DNA of 35,602 nt from CAZBDU01 sp964490725 (GCA_964490725.1 CAZBDU010000057.1:1-35602); one strand, 5' to 3'; counted from the stretch's first letter, positions 16,864 to 26,283 are shown. Numbers and translations: made by a program. The notes: generated by a model not told the origin, from the sequence alone.

Positions 16864-16892
16864 ATTGTATATGCCTGCGATCCCAAGCGCAA
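16864..16892 (-). promoter_or_regulatory. Sigma-70 type promoter of the vWA gene
   Basis: Minus-strand -35 TTGCGC (16887-16892) and -10 TACAAT (16864-16869) are separated by 17 bp. Transcription would start near 16857, directly before the leader stem. Confidence 0.6.
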
Positions 16893-16927
16893 CCGTTTTC
16901 GCTCCCGAGCGCGGATCGGCCCGGGTC

Positions 16928-17004
16928 CGCGCGGGTCCAACGCGGGTCAACGCGGGTCCACACGGATCCACGCGGATCCACGCGGGCCCAACGCGGGCCC
17001 AACG
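16928..17004. repeat. Degenerate 10-11 bp tandem repeat CGCGGGTCCA
   Basis: About seven consecutive units vary around CGCGGGTCCA(A), with versions such as CACGGATCCA and CGCGGGCCCAA. The array fills the space between the vWA promoter and the 3' end of the acyl-CoA synthetase gene. Copies differ by single substitutions and by 10 or 11 bp length. Function unknown. Confidence 0.7.
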
Positions 17005-17006
17005 CC

Positions 17007-18920
17007 TCACCCTTTCCGGAACAGATCCTCGATCTCCCGGCGGTAGAGCTGGCTCACGGCCTGCCGTTTCACCTCCTGCTTGCTGGAAAGCTCTCGACCC
17101 ACCTGAAACGGACGGGCCAGAAGCCTGAAACGGGAGACCTGCTCGAAGGCCTTGAACCCGTTTCTCACGCTGATGAGCCTGCGAATCTCGCGCTCGATCA
17201 CTGCGTTGATCTCCGGCTCCCTTATGAGGGCCTCCAGCTCCGTCTGGGCGATGCCGCTCCTGGAGGCGTAGCCGGAAAGCTCTTCCGCATCCGGCACGAT
17301 CAAGGCGGCCAGGAACTTCTGGTCCTGCCCGAGAACCACGGCCTGCTGAATGTAGGAGGAGGTTCTCAAGGCGCCTTCGATGGGCCCCGGCTCGACATTC
17401 TCACCGGTTCCCAGCACGATGGTGTCTTTGGCCCTGCCCGTGACGATCAGCTCCCCCGTGCGGGTGAGGGTGCCCAGATCGCCCGTGTTCAGCCACCCCT
17501 GGGGAGAGAGCACCCGGGCGGTCCTTTCCGGATCGTGGTAGTACCCCAGCATGATCTGAGGCCCTCTGGCCAGGATCAGCCCTTTCCTTCCCGCGGGCAG
17601 CCCGGCCATTGTCTCGTCCACGATGCGGATCTCGGTGCCCGGAATGGGCCGCCCCACCGTACCGCGAACAGAGCCGGCCTGGCGCTGCAGGGTCAGCAGC
17701 GGCCCCGACTCGGTGAGGCCGTAAGCCTGCAGGAGAAGGACTCCCGCCGCCGAGAAGAAATCGGCGACCGAGGGCGGAAGGGTGGCGCCGGCGGAGAACC
17801 CGGCGACAAAACGCCCCCCAAGCCTCCGCTCGATGGGAGCGAAGGCCAGCCGGTGCGCCAGCAGGCGCAACGGCGTGAGGAGGAGAAACGGGAGCACCGC
17901 CAGGCCGGCATCGAGGGCCCGAATGCGTTTGCCGAAGCGAGGCAGGCGGCCCAACAGCAGGCTCCGGAGATAGAAATGGGCCTTGCCGACGCCCACGAAG
18001 AAGGTGAAGAGCCCCCTGCTGACCGGCCCCCCGGAGCGCACCCGGCGATAGACACCCGCCCTGATCCCTTCCCAGATCCTGGGCACCGACGCCATCCAGT
18101 GCGGCCGCAGATCCGCGAAGTCCGCGAGCATGATCCTGGCGACCGCCTTGGAATAGGCCGTGGTGGCGGCCACTCCTATGGCAAGATACTCCATGATCCT
18201 TTCGAAGGAATGCCAGATGGGCAGAACGCTGAGACAGATGTCTCCCGGCCGCGGCCGCACGATGCCGGGGACGCTGCGAACCTGGTGCAGGAAGCTGCCG
18301 TGGCTCAGCATGACCCCTTTGGGTTGGCCGGTGGTGCCGGAGGTGAAGATGATCGTGGCCACGTCGCCGGCCTTGCTCCTATTCACCTCCCTCTCGAAGC
18401 ACTCGGGGTCACGTTCGCCGTAGCGGGTGCCCTCCGCCAGCACCTCCGGGGTGGCCACGATTCGAATCCTTGCGGTCTTCTCTGGAAGCTCCTTGGGGCG
18501 GTAATCGGGGTCCATGACGACGATTCGCTCCAGGGCCGGCAGCTGCCCTGCCAGAGCAAGAAGGGAGCGCAGCTGCCTTTCGTCCTCCGCCAGGGCGGTC
18601 TTGCAGCTGGTGAGTCTCAGGATGGCCAGTATCTCCTGAGGCAGCGAATCGCAACCCCTGGGCACGTCGATGGCGCCGATGCTCAACAAGGCCAGATCGT
18701 ACAGGAGCCACTCCCGCCTGTTGTCGGCTATCACTGCCACCCTGTCCTCTCTCCTGACGCCCAGGCTGTACAACCCGCAGGCCACCGTCCTGACCTGCCC
18801 GTAGAGGTCCCTGTAGGAGGTGGACTGGAACCGGCCCTGCGCGTCCCGGTAGAGCTGGGCGATTTGGTCCGGATAGCGCTCCACGGTAGCGCGCAACATC
18901 CGGGGAATAGTCTCTTCCAT
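17007..18920 (-). CDS. Long-chain fatty acid--CoA ligase (AMP-dependent)
   Basis: This enzyme activates a fatty or other carboxylic acid to its acyl-CoA through an acyl-adenylate. The 637-residue product is of the FadD15/long-chain eukaryote-like type. It has the P-loop-like AMP motif TIIFTSGTTGQPKGVMLSH (~residues 185-203), the YGLTESGP motif, GWLNTGDLG and the hinge region RAKDTIVLGTGENVEPGPIE. It ends with the Lys-bearing ELSSKQEVKR segment, and a hydrophobic patch lies around LFTFFVGVGKAHFYLRSLLLG. ATG 18920 has a perfect AGGAGG six bases ahead. A sigma-54 type promoter lies about 26 bases upstream. It is apparently a single-gene unit; the downstream neighbour on the strand is the vWA gene with its own promoter. 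Confidence 0.93.
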   Translation of the reverse strand: MEETIPRMLRATVERYPDQIAQLYRDAQGRFQSTSYRDLYGQVRTVACGLYSLGVRREDRVAVIADNRREWLLYDLALLSIGAIDVPRGCDSLPQEILAILRLTSCKTALAEDERQLRSLLALAGQLPALERIVVMDPDYRPKELPEKTARIRIVATPEVLAEGTRYGERDPECFEREVNRSKAGDVATIIFTSGTTGQPKGVMLSHGSFLHQVRSVPGIVRPRPGDICLSVLPIWHSFERIMEYLAIGVAATTAYSKAVARIMLADFADLRPHWMASVPRIWEGIRAGVYRRVRSGGPVSRGLFTFFVGVGKAHFYLRSLLLGRLPRFGKRIRALDAGLAVLPFLLLTPLRLLAHRLAFAPIERRLGGRFVAGFSAGATLPPSVADFFSAAGVLLLQAYGLTESGPLLTLQRQAGSVRGTVGRPIPGTEIRIVDETMAGLPAGRKGLILARGPQIMLGYYHDPERTARVLSPQGWLNTGDLGTLTRTGELIVTGRAKDTIVLGTGENVEPGPIEGALRTSSYIQQAVVLGQDQKFLAALIVPDAEELSGYASRSGIAQTELEALIREPEINAVIEREIRRLISVRNGFKAFEQVSRFRLLARPFQVGRELSSKQEVKRQAVSQLYRREIEDLFRKG

Positions 18921-18945
18921 GCTTGCCTCCTTTGCGGAAAGAGAC

Positions 18946-18961
18946 GCAAGTTCCGTGCCAA
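18946..18961 (-). promoter_or_regulatory. Sigma-54 (RpoN) promoter upstream of acyl-CoA ligase
   Basis: Minus strand TTGGCACGGAACTTGC fits the RpoN consensus TGGCACG-N4-TTGC with GG and GC ten bases apart. Expected initiation near 18934 gives a short leader to the ATG at 18920. The same 17-base core TTTGGCACGGAACTTGC recurs before the sigma factor gene at 27338. Confidence 0.8.
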
Positions 18962-19002
18962 AGAAAGGCAGGCACCCGCGAGGGCGTCTTTCGAACCGGA
19001 CG

Positions 19003-19658
19003 CTACCCCTTCACGCCGCCCATGGTCATGCCCTTGATGATCTGCTGCTGGGCGATGAAATAGATGATCGAAACCGGGATGATTCCCAGGAAGACCCCCG
19101 CGCCGATCAGGGTGGGGAACGTCCCGTACTGACCCCGCAGCTGGGCCAGGGACACGATCATGGTCTGCATCCGCGGACTCTGCAGGATCATGATCGGCAG
19201 CAGCAGGTGGTTCCACATCCACGCAAAGTTGATCAGGCTCACGGTGATCACCACCGGCTTCGCCAGGGGAACGATGATGGAGAAGATGATCCCCATCGTG
19301 GAGGCGCCGTCGATCTTGGCGGCGTCGATGAGGGAATCATGGATGCGCTTCAGGTAGGCGGCAAGCTGGTACACGGTGACGGGGATGCCGAACACCGTGT
19401 AGGCCAGGATCAGCCTGACATACTGATCCGTGAGCCGAAAGTCGTTCATCATCTTGAAGAAGGGGTAGAGGATGACCTGGATCGGCACCATCATGGCGGC
19501 GATCATGAAGACGAACAGGGTGTCGCGGCCGCGGAACCTCGTCTTGGTGGCTCCGCAGGCGGCGAAGATGCAGACCACAAAGCACAGCACCACGGCCCCG
19601 AAGGTCGTGACCACGGAGTTGAGGAAGGTCCGGGGAACGTTGGCCCGTCTCCAGGGGG
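19003..19658 (-). pseudogene. N-terminally truncated MalG/UgpE-type sugar ABC permease
   Basis: This is the second permease of a carbohydrate ABC importer (CUT1). About 215 residues from NVPRTFLNSVVTTFG to the stop are collinear with the family: MIAAMMVPIQVILYPFF, the EAA loop (SLIDAAKIDGAS), FAWMWNHLLLPIMIL, and the usual ending IIKGMTMGGVKG. The first membrane helix and start are missing. At a G6 run (19654-19659) the sequence passes into the end of a binding protein gene in another frame, so it cannot be made as a normal permease unless by an unusual fusion. Confidence 0.8.
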
Positions 19659-19659
19659 G

Positions 19660-20559
19660 AAGAACCCGCCTTCGAGAACGAAGCGCTTCTGAACGTCCTT
19701 GCGCAGCAGGTACTTCAGGTAGGACACCGCTTGATCGACGTTCTTGGACCACTTGGCGATGCCGAAGGCGTAGCTGCCCCAGACGGGGATGGTGTCGGCC
19801 AGCGGTCCCGGCGAGACGCCCTGGAGGGGAAAGTTGCTCTCGATCCTGGGCAGCTTCATGACGCCGAAGTTGTCATAGCCCATGGAGTCGCCCCAGAGCT
19901 TCCAGTTGAATGCGTCGCCCAGCAGCGAGACGAAGAATGCCCCATCGCCGTTGATGAACATGTCCTGGGCTTCCGGAGTGACCGTGGTCATGGCGGCGCC
20001 CTTGTTGAACCAGCCGCGCTTGTTCATGTCATCCAGCAGGTAGACCACCGAGGACTGGCTGCCGTCGACCCAGCTGTTCGTCCCCCGGTAGATGGCGACC
20101 TGCTGTTCCTTGGTCATGACCTCGTTCATCAGCGCGCTCCACAGCCAGAGTATGCCGTACTCCTTTCCGCCCAGGGCGATCGGTTCCTTGCCCGCCGCCC
20201 GCACCGCCTTGACCGCCCTGTCCATGGCCGACCAGGTGGTCGGGGGGCCGTTCATATCGAGACCGGCCTGTCTGAAGACCGCCTTGTTATAGTACACCAT
20301 GTGCCCGTTGGAGGCCGTGGGCATGGCCAGCAGCTCCTTGCTGCTGTCGAAATCGTTGTAGTAGATGTCGTACCCGATGACGCGGCCGATGATGTCGTCG
20401 AACTTGCCCCGCAGGTCCAGCAGCACATTCTTGTACTTGATGGTGGACAGCCCGGCTTCCATCAGCAGCAGATCGGGGCCGTCGCCGGCGGTCACGTAGC
20501 CGCCGAGCTTCTGATGATAATTCATTCGCACTGCATGGACAGACGAACGTTCCGTCATG
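19660..20559 (-). pseudogene. Sugar ABC transporter solute-binding protein fragment
   Basis: About 300 residues match the middle of an extracellular sugar-binding protein of the CUT1 type: GGYVTAGDGPDLLLMEAGLS, ELLAMPTASNGHMVYYNKAVFRQAGLD, PPTTWSAMDRAVKAVRAAGKEPIALGG, NGDGAFFVSLLGDAFNW, and YAFGIAKWSKNVDQAVSYLKYLL. Signal peptide and N-terminal ~60 residues are absent, and the C terminus stops at VLEGGFFPP where permease sequence begins. The first permease gene normally between them is gone. An ATG at 20559 after GGAGG looks startable, but the product would lack export. Confidence 0.78.
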
Positions 20560-20626
20560 CACCTCCAGGAACCTGTGTATTGAAGCTCAGTGGCCTGGCC
20601 ATCACCCCCTTTCCCAGCGCCCGCTC

Positions 20627-21810
20627 TCACCCCTGCAGGTAGTTCCGTCGCAGCGAGCCGATCAGCGGCGACAGGCCCATCAGTCCGTCCTCCGTGACGA
20701 TGAATCCCTCTTCGATCCTGTTGGAGCCCACCTCCGGCATACCGAACAGGCTGACGTCGAAGTTGATCCCGATCCCGGCCGCGAACCCGGCGGTTGTGCG
20801 TTCGTCCGGATAGGGAGACTCAGCCTCTGAGAGGCCGTTGCCGTGGATGGGCGGGTACAGGTCGTATCTCTCCAGGCCGTTGTCCTTGAAGTACTGCCGG
20901 ATCCTGCGCACCACCTCCCTCTGGACCACCCCGGGCCGCACGCTCCTCACCCCCAGGTCCTCGGCCTCTACCAGGTGATGGATGAGCCGTCCCTGCTCCC
21001 TGGTGGGCTTGCCGCCGGCCACGTACGGCCACTCGTCCGAGGCGATGTACCCTCGTACTGGACCGCCAGGGCGTACATGACCAGCTCGCCCCTGCGGATC
21101 ACCTTCTCGGAGGGGCGGCCCACCACGGTGTTGGTCCGCTCGCCGGTGCAGAACACAGAGAACACCACGTGCTCGGCTCCCGCGTCCCGGGCCGCCTTCT
21201 CGCCGATGGCGGCGGCCTGGATCTCGGTCAGACCGACGATATCCGAGTCCAGGACCGCCTTGTAGCCGGTGTCGCAGATCCTCCAGGCATGCTCGAGGAG
21301 CTCCACCTCCGCGGGAGACTTCAACAGGCGCATCCGGTAGAGAACGGAGTCGCCGTTCTCGACGACCGCCTCGCCGATCATGGAGGTGAGGCGCTGGTAG
21401 AGAACGACCGACATGGCGCCGATCCCCGACATCTTCACCCGGAGCTGCCTCTTGCCCTTGCGCAGCTCTGCAACCACGTCATTCACGGTGGTGAAGTCGA
21501 TGTTGGTGAAATCCACCTCCTCCGGCACGTACGACATGCCCACTTCCCGCACCAGGCGCACGTCCCTCCAGGCGGACATCTCCCGGGCGATGTGCTCGCA
21601 TTCCGGAGAGACCAGAAGGATGGGCTCGGCGTCGACTCCCACCACCAGCAGGCCCCGCTCGAAGATCGGCCAGTAGTTCGACAGGTAGCGGAGGTTCTCC
21701 CGGCGATACTCGTCCCCGTAGATCATGAAGACGTCGGTGCCGTGGCGGGCCATCGTCTCTTTCAGCCTGGTGATTCGGTTCCGAAACTCCGAATCAGGAA
21801 GTCTGGCCAT
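20627..21810 (-). pseudogene. M24-family (Xaa-Pro aminopeptidase/creatinase-like) peptidase, frameshifted
   Basis: The N-terminal creatinase-type domain (from MARLPDSEFRNRITRLKETMARHGTDVFMIYGDE) and the pita-bread domain (SPAEVELLEHAWRICDTGYKAV...; later PPIHGNGL and the Glu-containing ends) are both recognisable over ~396 residues. A one-base loss near 21050 breaks the frame after ALAVQYEG. The other frame continues YIASDEWPYVAGGKPTREQGRL. It could be a sequencing error or a true mutation. Metal-ligand positions look diverged, with only some of the D-D-H-E-E set obvious. ATG 21810 follows GGAGAGGTGG; a TTG at 21816 overlaps the upstream stop. Confidence 0.75.
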
Positions 21811-21812
21811 GT

Positions 21813-22390
21813 TCAACCACCTCTCCGTGCGTTTCGTATGATCTTTCCGGGCAGCACGTCCCGCAGCTCCCGGTTTTCGATCAGAAGCTGTCCGTTGACC
21901 ACGAGGTGCTCCACGCCAGTGGCGAGCCTGGGCTTCTCCGCAAACACGTCCGGGTAGTCGCGCATCGACTCCAGGTCAAAGACCACCAGGTCCGCAAATG
22001 CGCCCTCGCGGAGATAGCCGCGATCGGTGAGGCCGAAGGTCTCCGCCACCCTGCTGGTGAACCGCTCCACCGCGTCCTTCAACGTCATGGTCCTCTTGTT
22101 CTTCACGTACCTGTCGATGATGCGGGGGAAGGTGCCGTAGGCGTAGGGCATGGTCCTGCCGTCGCTCTGGTAGATCGCATCCACCGCGATCACGCACATG
22201 GGGTCCTCGATCATCCGGTCGAAGTAGCTCATGTCGCCGCTGTCGTCGATGCAGGAACCCACCCCCGCCATGTACATGATGGCGCTGCCTTTTCCTCGAT
22301 CAGCACCTGGCGGAAGGCCTCGTGGGTACCGATCCCGCGCTCCCGGCCGATCTCATAGAACTGCCCCGTTGTCAAGCTGGGTTTGCGGCA
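21813..22390 (-). pseudogene. 3' part of an N-acyl-D-amino-acid deacylase (amidohydrolase), frameshifted
   Basis: The C-terminal third of a D-aminoacylase-type amidohydrolase is clear: GTFPRIIDRYVKNKRTMTLKDAVERFTSRVAETFGLTDRGYLREGAFADLVVFD, then the small beta domain with VEHLVVNGQLLIEN. Upstream, in a different frame, YEIGRERGIGTHEAFRQVLIEE continues the homology. A loss of one A in an A-run near 22292 separates the two. The N-terminal catalytic part is missing beyond about 22390, where the LacI gene region begins. It abuts the M24 peptidase, which suggests a peptide or amidated-sugar degradation operon. Confidence 0.72.
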
Positions 22391-22421
22391 AGGGCCTTAG
22401 CGTGCCAGGAGCGCCGTCTTG

Positions 22422-23459
22422 ATGGACCGGAAGCCTACCATTAGAGACATCGCCCGGGAGGCGGGAGTGTCGGACACGGCCGTGTCCCTGGCCTTTCAGA
22501 GCGACTCCCGGCTCAGCAGCCAGACCCGCGAAAAGATTCTCCAGATCGCCAGGAGGCTCAACTACGTGCCCAACCGCCTGGCCAGAACCCTCCGCTACGG
22601 GGACACCCGCACGATCGGCTTCCTGGTCAACGACATCACCGACCCGTTCTACTCGCGCATGATCCGCAGCGCGGAGGAAATCGCCCTGGCCCTGGGCTAC
22701 AGCGTGCTGTTCGCGGAGAGCAACTGGCAGGCCGACAAGGAGGTCCGCATCCTCTCCAACATGATCGAGAGCCGTGTGCAGGGAATCATCGTCTGCTTTT
22801 GCGAAAAGACCCGGGAAGGTCTCGATCTGATCCAGCAGTCTAACCTGCCGGTGGTGGCGGTGGACACCGTTCCCTCCTTCTACAAGGGCTCGTTCGTCTG
22901 CAACGACATGATCCAGGCGGGCTGCATGGCGGGCCAGCACCTGGCGGAGGTGGGCTGCCGGAGACCGGCGTTCTTCAACGCCGCTCCGTCCATGGCCGGG
23001 TTCAGCTCGTTCCAGGCCTTGCTGCGAGGCTTCCGCAGACGTCTGCACGATCGGGGCATCGAGCTGCCTGGCTCCTCAGTGGTGAACGCAGACCTGACCA
23101 TCGAGGGGGGGGCGCGGGCGTTCACCTCCCTGACCGACGGCGGACAGCCGGTCGACGGGGTCTTCTGTGTAAACGATCTGTGCGCCTGCGGAGTCATCGA
23201 TGCGGCGGAAACGCGGGGCTACAGGATCGGCCGCGACCTGGCCGTCATGGGGATCGACAACCTGGAGCTGTCGAAAATCGGCAAGATTTCCCTCACCTCG
23301 ATCGACCAGCCTTACGACACCATCATCGAGCTGGCCACGCGGGCGCTGATCAGATCCATCGAGCGCCGGGAGCCCTGCTCGATCCGCCGGAAGCTCAAGC
23401 CCACCCTGGTCGCGCGGGGCAGCACCCGCCTCGAGCGCACCCCGCAGGGCGTTCCCTGA
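22422..23459 (+). CDS. LacI-family transcriptional regulator
   Basis: The 345-residue protein has an N-terminal helix-turn-helix (TIRDIAREAGVSDTAVSLAF) and hinge (LNYVPNRLARTLRYG), then a periplasmic-binding-protein-like effector domain (TIGFLVNDITDPFYSRMIRSAEEIALALGYSVLFAESN, VNDLCACGVIDAAETRGYRIGRDLAVMGIDN). It likely represses a sugar or related utilisation operon, probably the divergent block on its left. The effector domain is cysteine-rich (VCFCEK, NDLCACG). ATG 22422 is preferred over the adjacent TTG 22419; AGGAG lies ten bases upstream. It looks intact while most of its presumed targets are broken. Confidence 0.92.
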   Translation: MDRKPTIRDIAREAGVSDTAVSLAFQSDSRLSSQTREKILQIARRLNYVPNRLARTLRYGDTRTIGFLVNDITDPFYSRMIRSAEEIALALGYSVLFAESNWQADKEVRILSNMIESRVQGIIVCFCEKTREGLDLIQQSNLPVVAVDTVPSFYKGSFVCNDMIQAGCMAGQHLAEVGCRRPAFFNAAPSMAGFSSFQALLRGFRRRLHDRGIELPGSSVVNADLTIEGGARAFTSLTDGGQPVDGVFCVNDLCACGVIDAAETRGYRIGRDLAVMGIDNLELSKIGKISLTSIDQPYDTIIELATRALIRSIERREPCSIRRKLKPTLVARGSTRLERTPQGVP

Positions 23460-23550
23460 AGGCGCGCCTTCCCTGAAGCGCTGCGGCAGCGGGCGGGGGA
23501 ATCAGCCTGGACCTGGTGAGCTTCTATCCCGGCAGAATCCGGCGCTGGCC

Positions 23551-23585
23551 AGCGGGCCCCTGGAAGCCGCCTCCACGGGCCCGCT
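23551..23585. terminator. Bidirectional hairpin between lacI-type gene and ppdK
   Basis: AGCGGGCCC (23551-23559) pairs with GGGCCCGCT (23577-23585), and after a C/C mismatch TGGA pairs with TCCA around a 7-nt loop. It sits between two converging genes. No T-run, so strength is uncertain. Confidence 0.55.
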
Positions 23586-23616
23586 CTCCCCGCCGCACCC
23601 GCAGGGGATCCGCCGC

Positions 23617-26283
23617 CTACCCGTGGTTGCGGAGCACCGCCTGGGCGGCGGCCAGCCGTGCGATGGGCACGCGGTAGGGCGAGCAGGACACGTAGTTCAT
23701 CCCCGCCCGATAGCAGAAGTCGATGGAGCTGGGCTCCCCCCCGTGCTCGCCGCAGATTCCCACCTTCAGGTCGCGCTTGGTGCTGCGGCCGCGCTGTATG
23801 CCCAGGTCGACCAGCTGCCCCACTCCCTCCTGGTCCAGGGCCTGGAAGGGATCCTTTTCCAGGATGGCCTTGTCGACGTAGTCGGGCAGGAACACGCCGG
23901 CGTCGTCCCGCGAGTAGCCGAAGGTCATCTGGGTCAGATCGTTGGTCCCGAAGGAAAAGAAGTCCGCCACCTCGGCCACCTTGTCCGCCACCAGGGCGGC
24001 CCGCGGAATCTCGATCATGGTGCCGATCTTCACGTCCACCTTGACCTTCTTCTTCTCCATGACTTCCCGGCTGATCTTCTCGGTCCGCTCCCGCAGGATG
24101 CGCAGCTCCTCGGAGGTACCGATCAGCGGGATCATGATCTCCGGAAAGACCTTGACGCCGTTCTTGGAAACCTCACAGGCGGCCTCCACGATGGCCTGCA
24201 CCTGCATGTCGTAGATCTCCGGGTAGGTGATCCCCAGCCGGCACCCGCGGTGGCCCAGCATGGGGTTGAGCTCGTGAAGAGAGTCGATCTTGGCCTGCAG
24301 CTTCTTCAGGGGCACGCCGATCTTGTCGGACAGCGCCTTGGCCTCCTCGCGGGTCTTGGGTACGAACTCGTGCAGCGGCGGGTCCAGCAGCCGGACGGTC
24401 ACGGGCAGGCCGTCCATGGCCTTGAAGATACCCTTGAAATCGCCCCGTTGCAGCGGCAGCAGGCGCTTGAGGGCCTTCTGGCGCGCCGGGAGATCCTCGG
24501 CCACGATCATCTCCTGGAACACCTCCAGGCGGTTCTCACCGAAGAACATGTGCTCGGTGCGGCAAAGGCCGATCCCCTCGGCCCCGAAGTCCCGGGCCAC
24601 CTTGGCGTCCCGCGGCAGGTCGGCGTTGGTCCGCACGCGGAAACCCTTCTCCTTGATGGACTCGCGCGCCGCGGCCAGCCGCACCTCGTCGGCCCAGCCC
24701 AGGATGGTGCCGAGCTCCCCGGCCACCTTGGGCTGTACCAGCTTCAGCTCGCCCTTGAACACCTCGCCGGTGGCCCCGTCGATGGTCAGCCAGTCTCCTT
24801 CCTTGTAGGACTGGCCGTCGATGCTGGCGCTCTTCCCGGAGATCGTCACGGCCTTGCAGCCGGCCACGCAGGGGGTGCCCATCCCGCGGGCCACCACCGC
24901 CGCGTGGGAGGTCATTCCACCGGTGGAGGTGAGGATCCCCTGGGCCGCACTCATGCCGCCGATGTCGTCCGGGGAGGTCTCCCGCCGCACCAGCAGGACC
25001 TTCTTTCCGTCCTTGGCCCAAACCTCGGCCTCCTCGGCGGTGAACACGATCTGGCCGGAGGCCGCGCCGGGGGAGGCGTTCAGCCCTTTGGCCAGCGGCT
25101 TCACCTCCTTGCGGTGCTTGGGGTCGATCATCGGGTGCAGCAGCTGGTCGAGCTGCTCGGGGGTGACGCGCTGCAGGGCCGCTTGCTTGTCGATCAGCTT
25201 CTCCTTGACCATGTCGACTGCGATCTTCACCGCCGCCGGGCCGGTGCGCTTGCCGGTGCGGGTCTGCAGGAGATAGAGCTTGCCCTGCTGGATGGTGAAC
25301 TCCATGTCCTGCATGTCCTTGTAGTGCTTCTCCAGGCGCAGCCTGACCTCCTCGAGCTGCTGGTAGATCCCCGGCTGGGAGCGCTTGAGGTCCTTCAGGG
25401 TCTTGGGAGTGCGGATGCCCGCCACCACGTCCTCACCCTGGGCGTTCATCAGGTACTCGCCGTAGAACTCGTTGGCTCCGGTGGACGGGTCGCGGGTAAA
25501 GCACACGCCGGTGCCGGAGTCGTTGCCCAGGTTGCCGAAGACCATGGTCTGGACGTTCACCGCGGTGCCCAGCAGCCCCCTGATCTCGTTCAGCTTGCGG
25601 TAGCGGATGGCCCGCGGGTTGTTCCAGGAGCCGAATACCGCGTCTATGGCCTCCCAGAGCTGCTCCAGCGGCACCTGGGGGAACTCATCTCCGGTGTCCT
25701 TCTTGAAGATCTTCTTGTAGCGGGCCACCACCTTCTTGAGGTCCTCGGCGTCCAGGTCCAGGTCCTCCTCCACGCCCTTGGCCTTCTTGACCGCATCCAG
25801 CTCCTTCTCGAAGTCGTGGTGGGGGACTCCGCGTACCACGTCGCCGAACATCTGGATGAACCGGCGGTAGGCGTCCCAGGCGAAGCGCTGGTTGCCGGTC
25901 AGCTCCGCCATCGTCTCCACGGCCTTGTCGTTCAGCCCCAGGTTGAGCACGGTATCCATCATGCCGGGCATGGACGTGGCCGCCCCGGAGCGCACGGAGA
26001 CCAGGAGGGGGTCTTTGGGGTCGCCGAGCTTCTTGCCCATCATGGACTCCAGCCTGTCCAGGTTCTCCGCGACCTCCTGCTTCAGGCCAGCCGGGTACTT
26101 GCGGTCGTTTTTATAGTAGAGATCGCACACTTCCGCCGAGATCGTGAAACCGGGAGGCACCGGGATGCCCAGGTTCGTCATCTCCGCCAGGTTCGCGCCC
26201 TTGCCCCCCAGGACATTCTTCATCTGCGCCTGGCCCTCCGCCTTGCCGGCGCCGAAGAAGTAGACGTATTTCGTCTTTGCCAT
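23617..26283 (-). CDS. ppdK: Pyruvate, phosphate dikinase
   Basis: PPDK interconverts pyruvate + ATP + Pi and phosphoenolpyruvate + AMP + PPi. In anaerobes it works in either glycolytic or gluconeogenic direction and links to C1 assimilation. The 888-residue length is normal. The nucleotide-binding domain starts with YVYFFGAGKAEGQAQMKNVLGGKGANLAEM. The phosphohistidine is in GGMTSHAAVVARGMGTPCV. The C-terminal PEP barrel has LCRTEHMF, NPMLGHRGCRLGI, FGTNDLTQMTFGYSRDD and GICGEHGG. ATG 26283 follows GGAAGGTGG; the longer frame upstream (MTGNPIPMRP) is non-conserved. It has its own sigma-70 promoter and a terminator of the preceding gene just ahead. Confidence 0.96.
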   Translation of the reverse strand: MAKTKYVYFFGAGKAEGQAQMKNVLGGKGANLAEMTNLGIPVPPGFTISAEVCDLYYKNDRKYPAGLKQEVAENLDRLESMMGKKLGDPKDPLLVSVRSGAATSMPGMMDTVLNLGLNDKAVETMAELTGNQRFAWDAYRRFIQMFGDVVRGVPHHDFEKELDAVKKAKGVEEDLDLDAEDLKKVVARYKKIFKKDTGDEFPQVPLEQLWEAIDAVFGSWNNPRAIRYRKLNEIRGLLGTAVNVQTMVFGNLGNDSGTGVCFTRDPSTGANEFYGEYLMNAQGEDVVAGIRTPKTLKDLKRSQPGIYQQLEEVRLRLEKHYKDMQDMEFTIQQGKLYLLQTRTGKRTGPAAVKIAVDMVKEKLIDKQAALQRVTPEQLDQLLHPMIDPKHRKEVKPLAKGLNASPGAASGQIVFTAEEAEVWAKDGKKVLLVRRETSPDDIGGMSAAQGILTSTGGMTSHAAVVARGMGTPCVAGCKAVTISGKSASIDGQSYKEGDWLTIDGATGEVFKGELKLVQPKVAGELGTILGWADEVRLAAARESIKEKGFRVRTNADLPRDAKVARDFGAEGIGLCRTEHMFFGENRLEVFQEMIVAEDLPARQKALKRLLPLQRGDFKGIFKAMDGLPVTVRLLDPPLHEFVPKTREEAKALSDKIGVPLKKLQAKIDSLHELNPMLGHRGCRLGITYPEIYDMQVQAIVEAACEVSKNGVKVFPEIMIPLIGTSEELRILRERTEKISREVMEKKKVKVDVKIGTMIEIPRAALVADKVAEVADFFSFGTNDLTQMTFGYSRDDAGVFLPDYVDKAILEKDPFQALDQEGVGQLVDLGIQRGRSTKRDLKVGICGEHGGEPSSIDFCYRAGMNYVSCSPYRVPIARLAAAQAVLRNHG

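Noticed and set aside
16748..16900. Known riboswitch (c-di-GMP-I, ZTP, fluoride, cobalamin) in the vWA leader
   Set aside because: The conserved sequence elements of these classes are not there, although the leader is clearly able to fold.
22393..22416. RpoN-like TGGCACG on the minus strand near the LacI gene
   Set aside because: The TTGC element is too far away (not GG-N10-GC).
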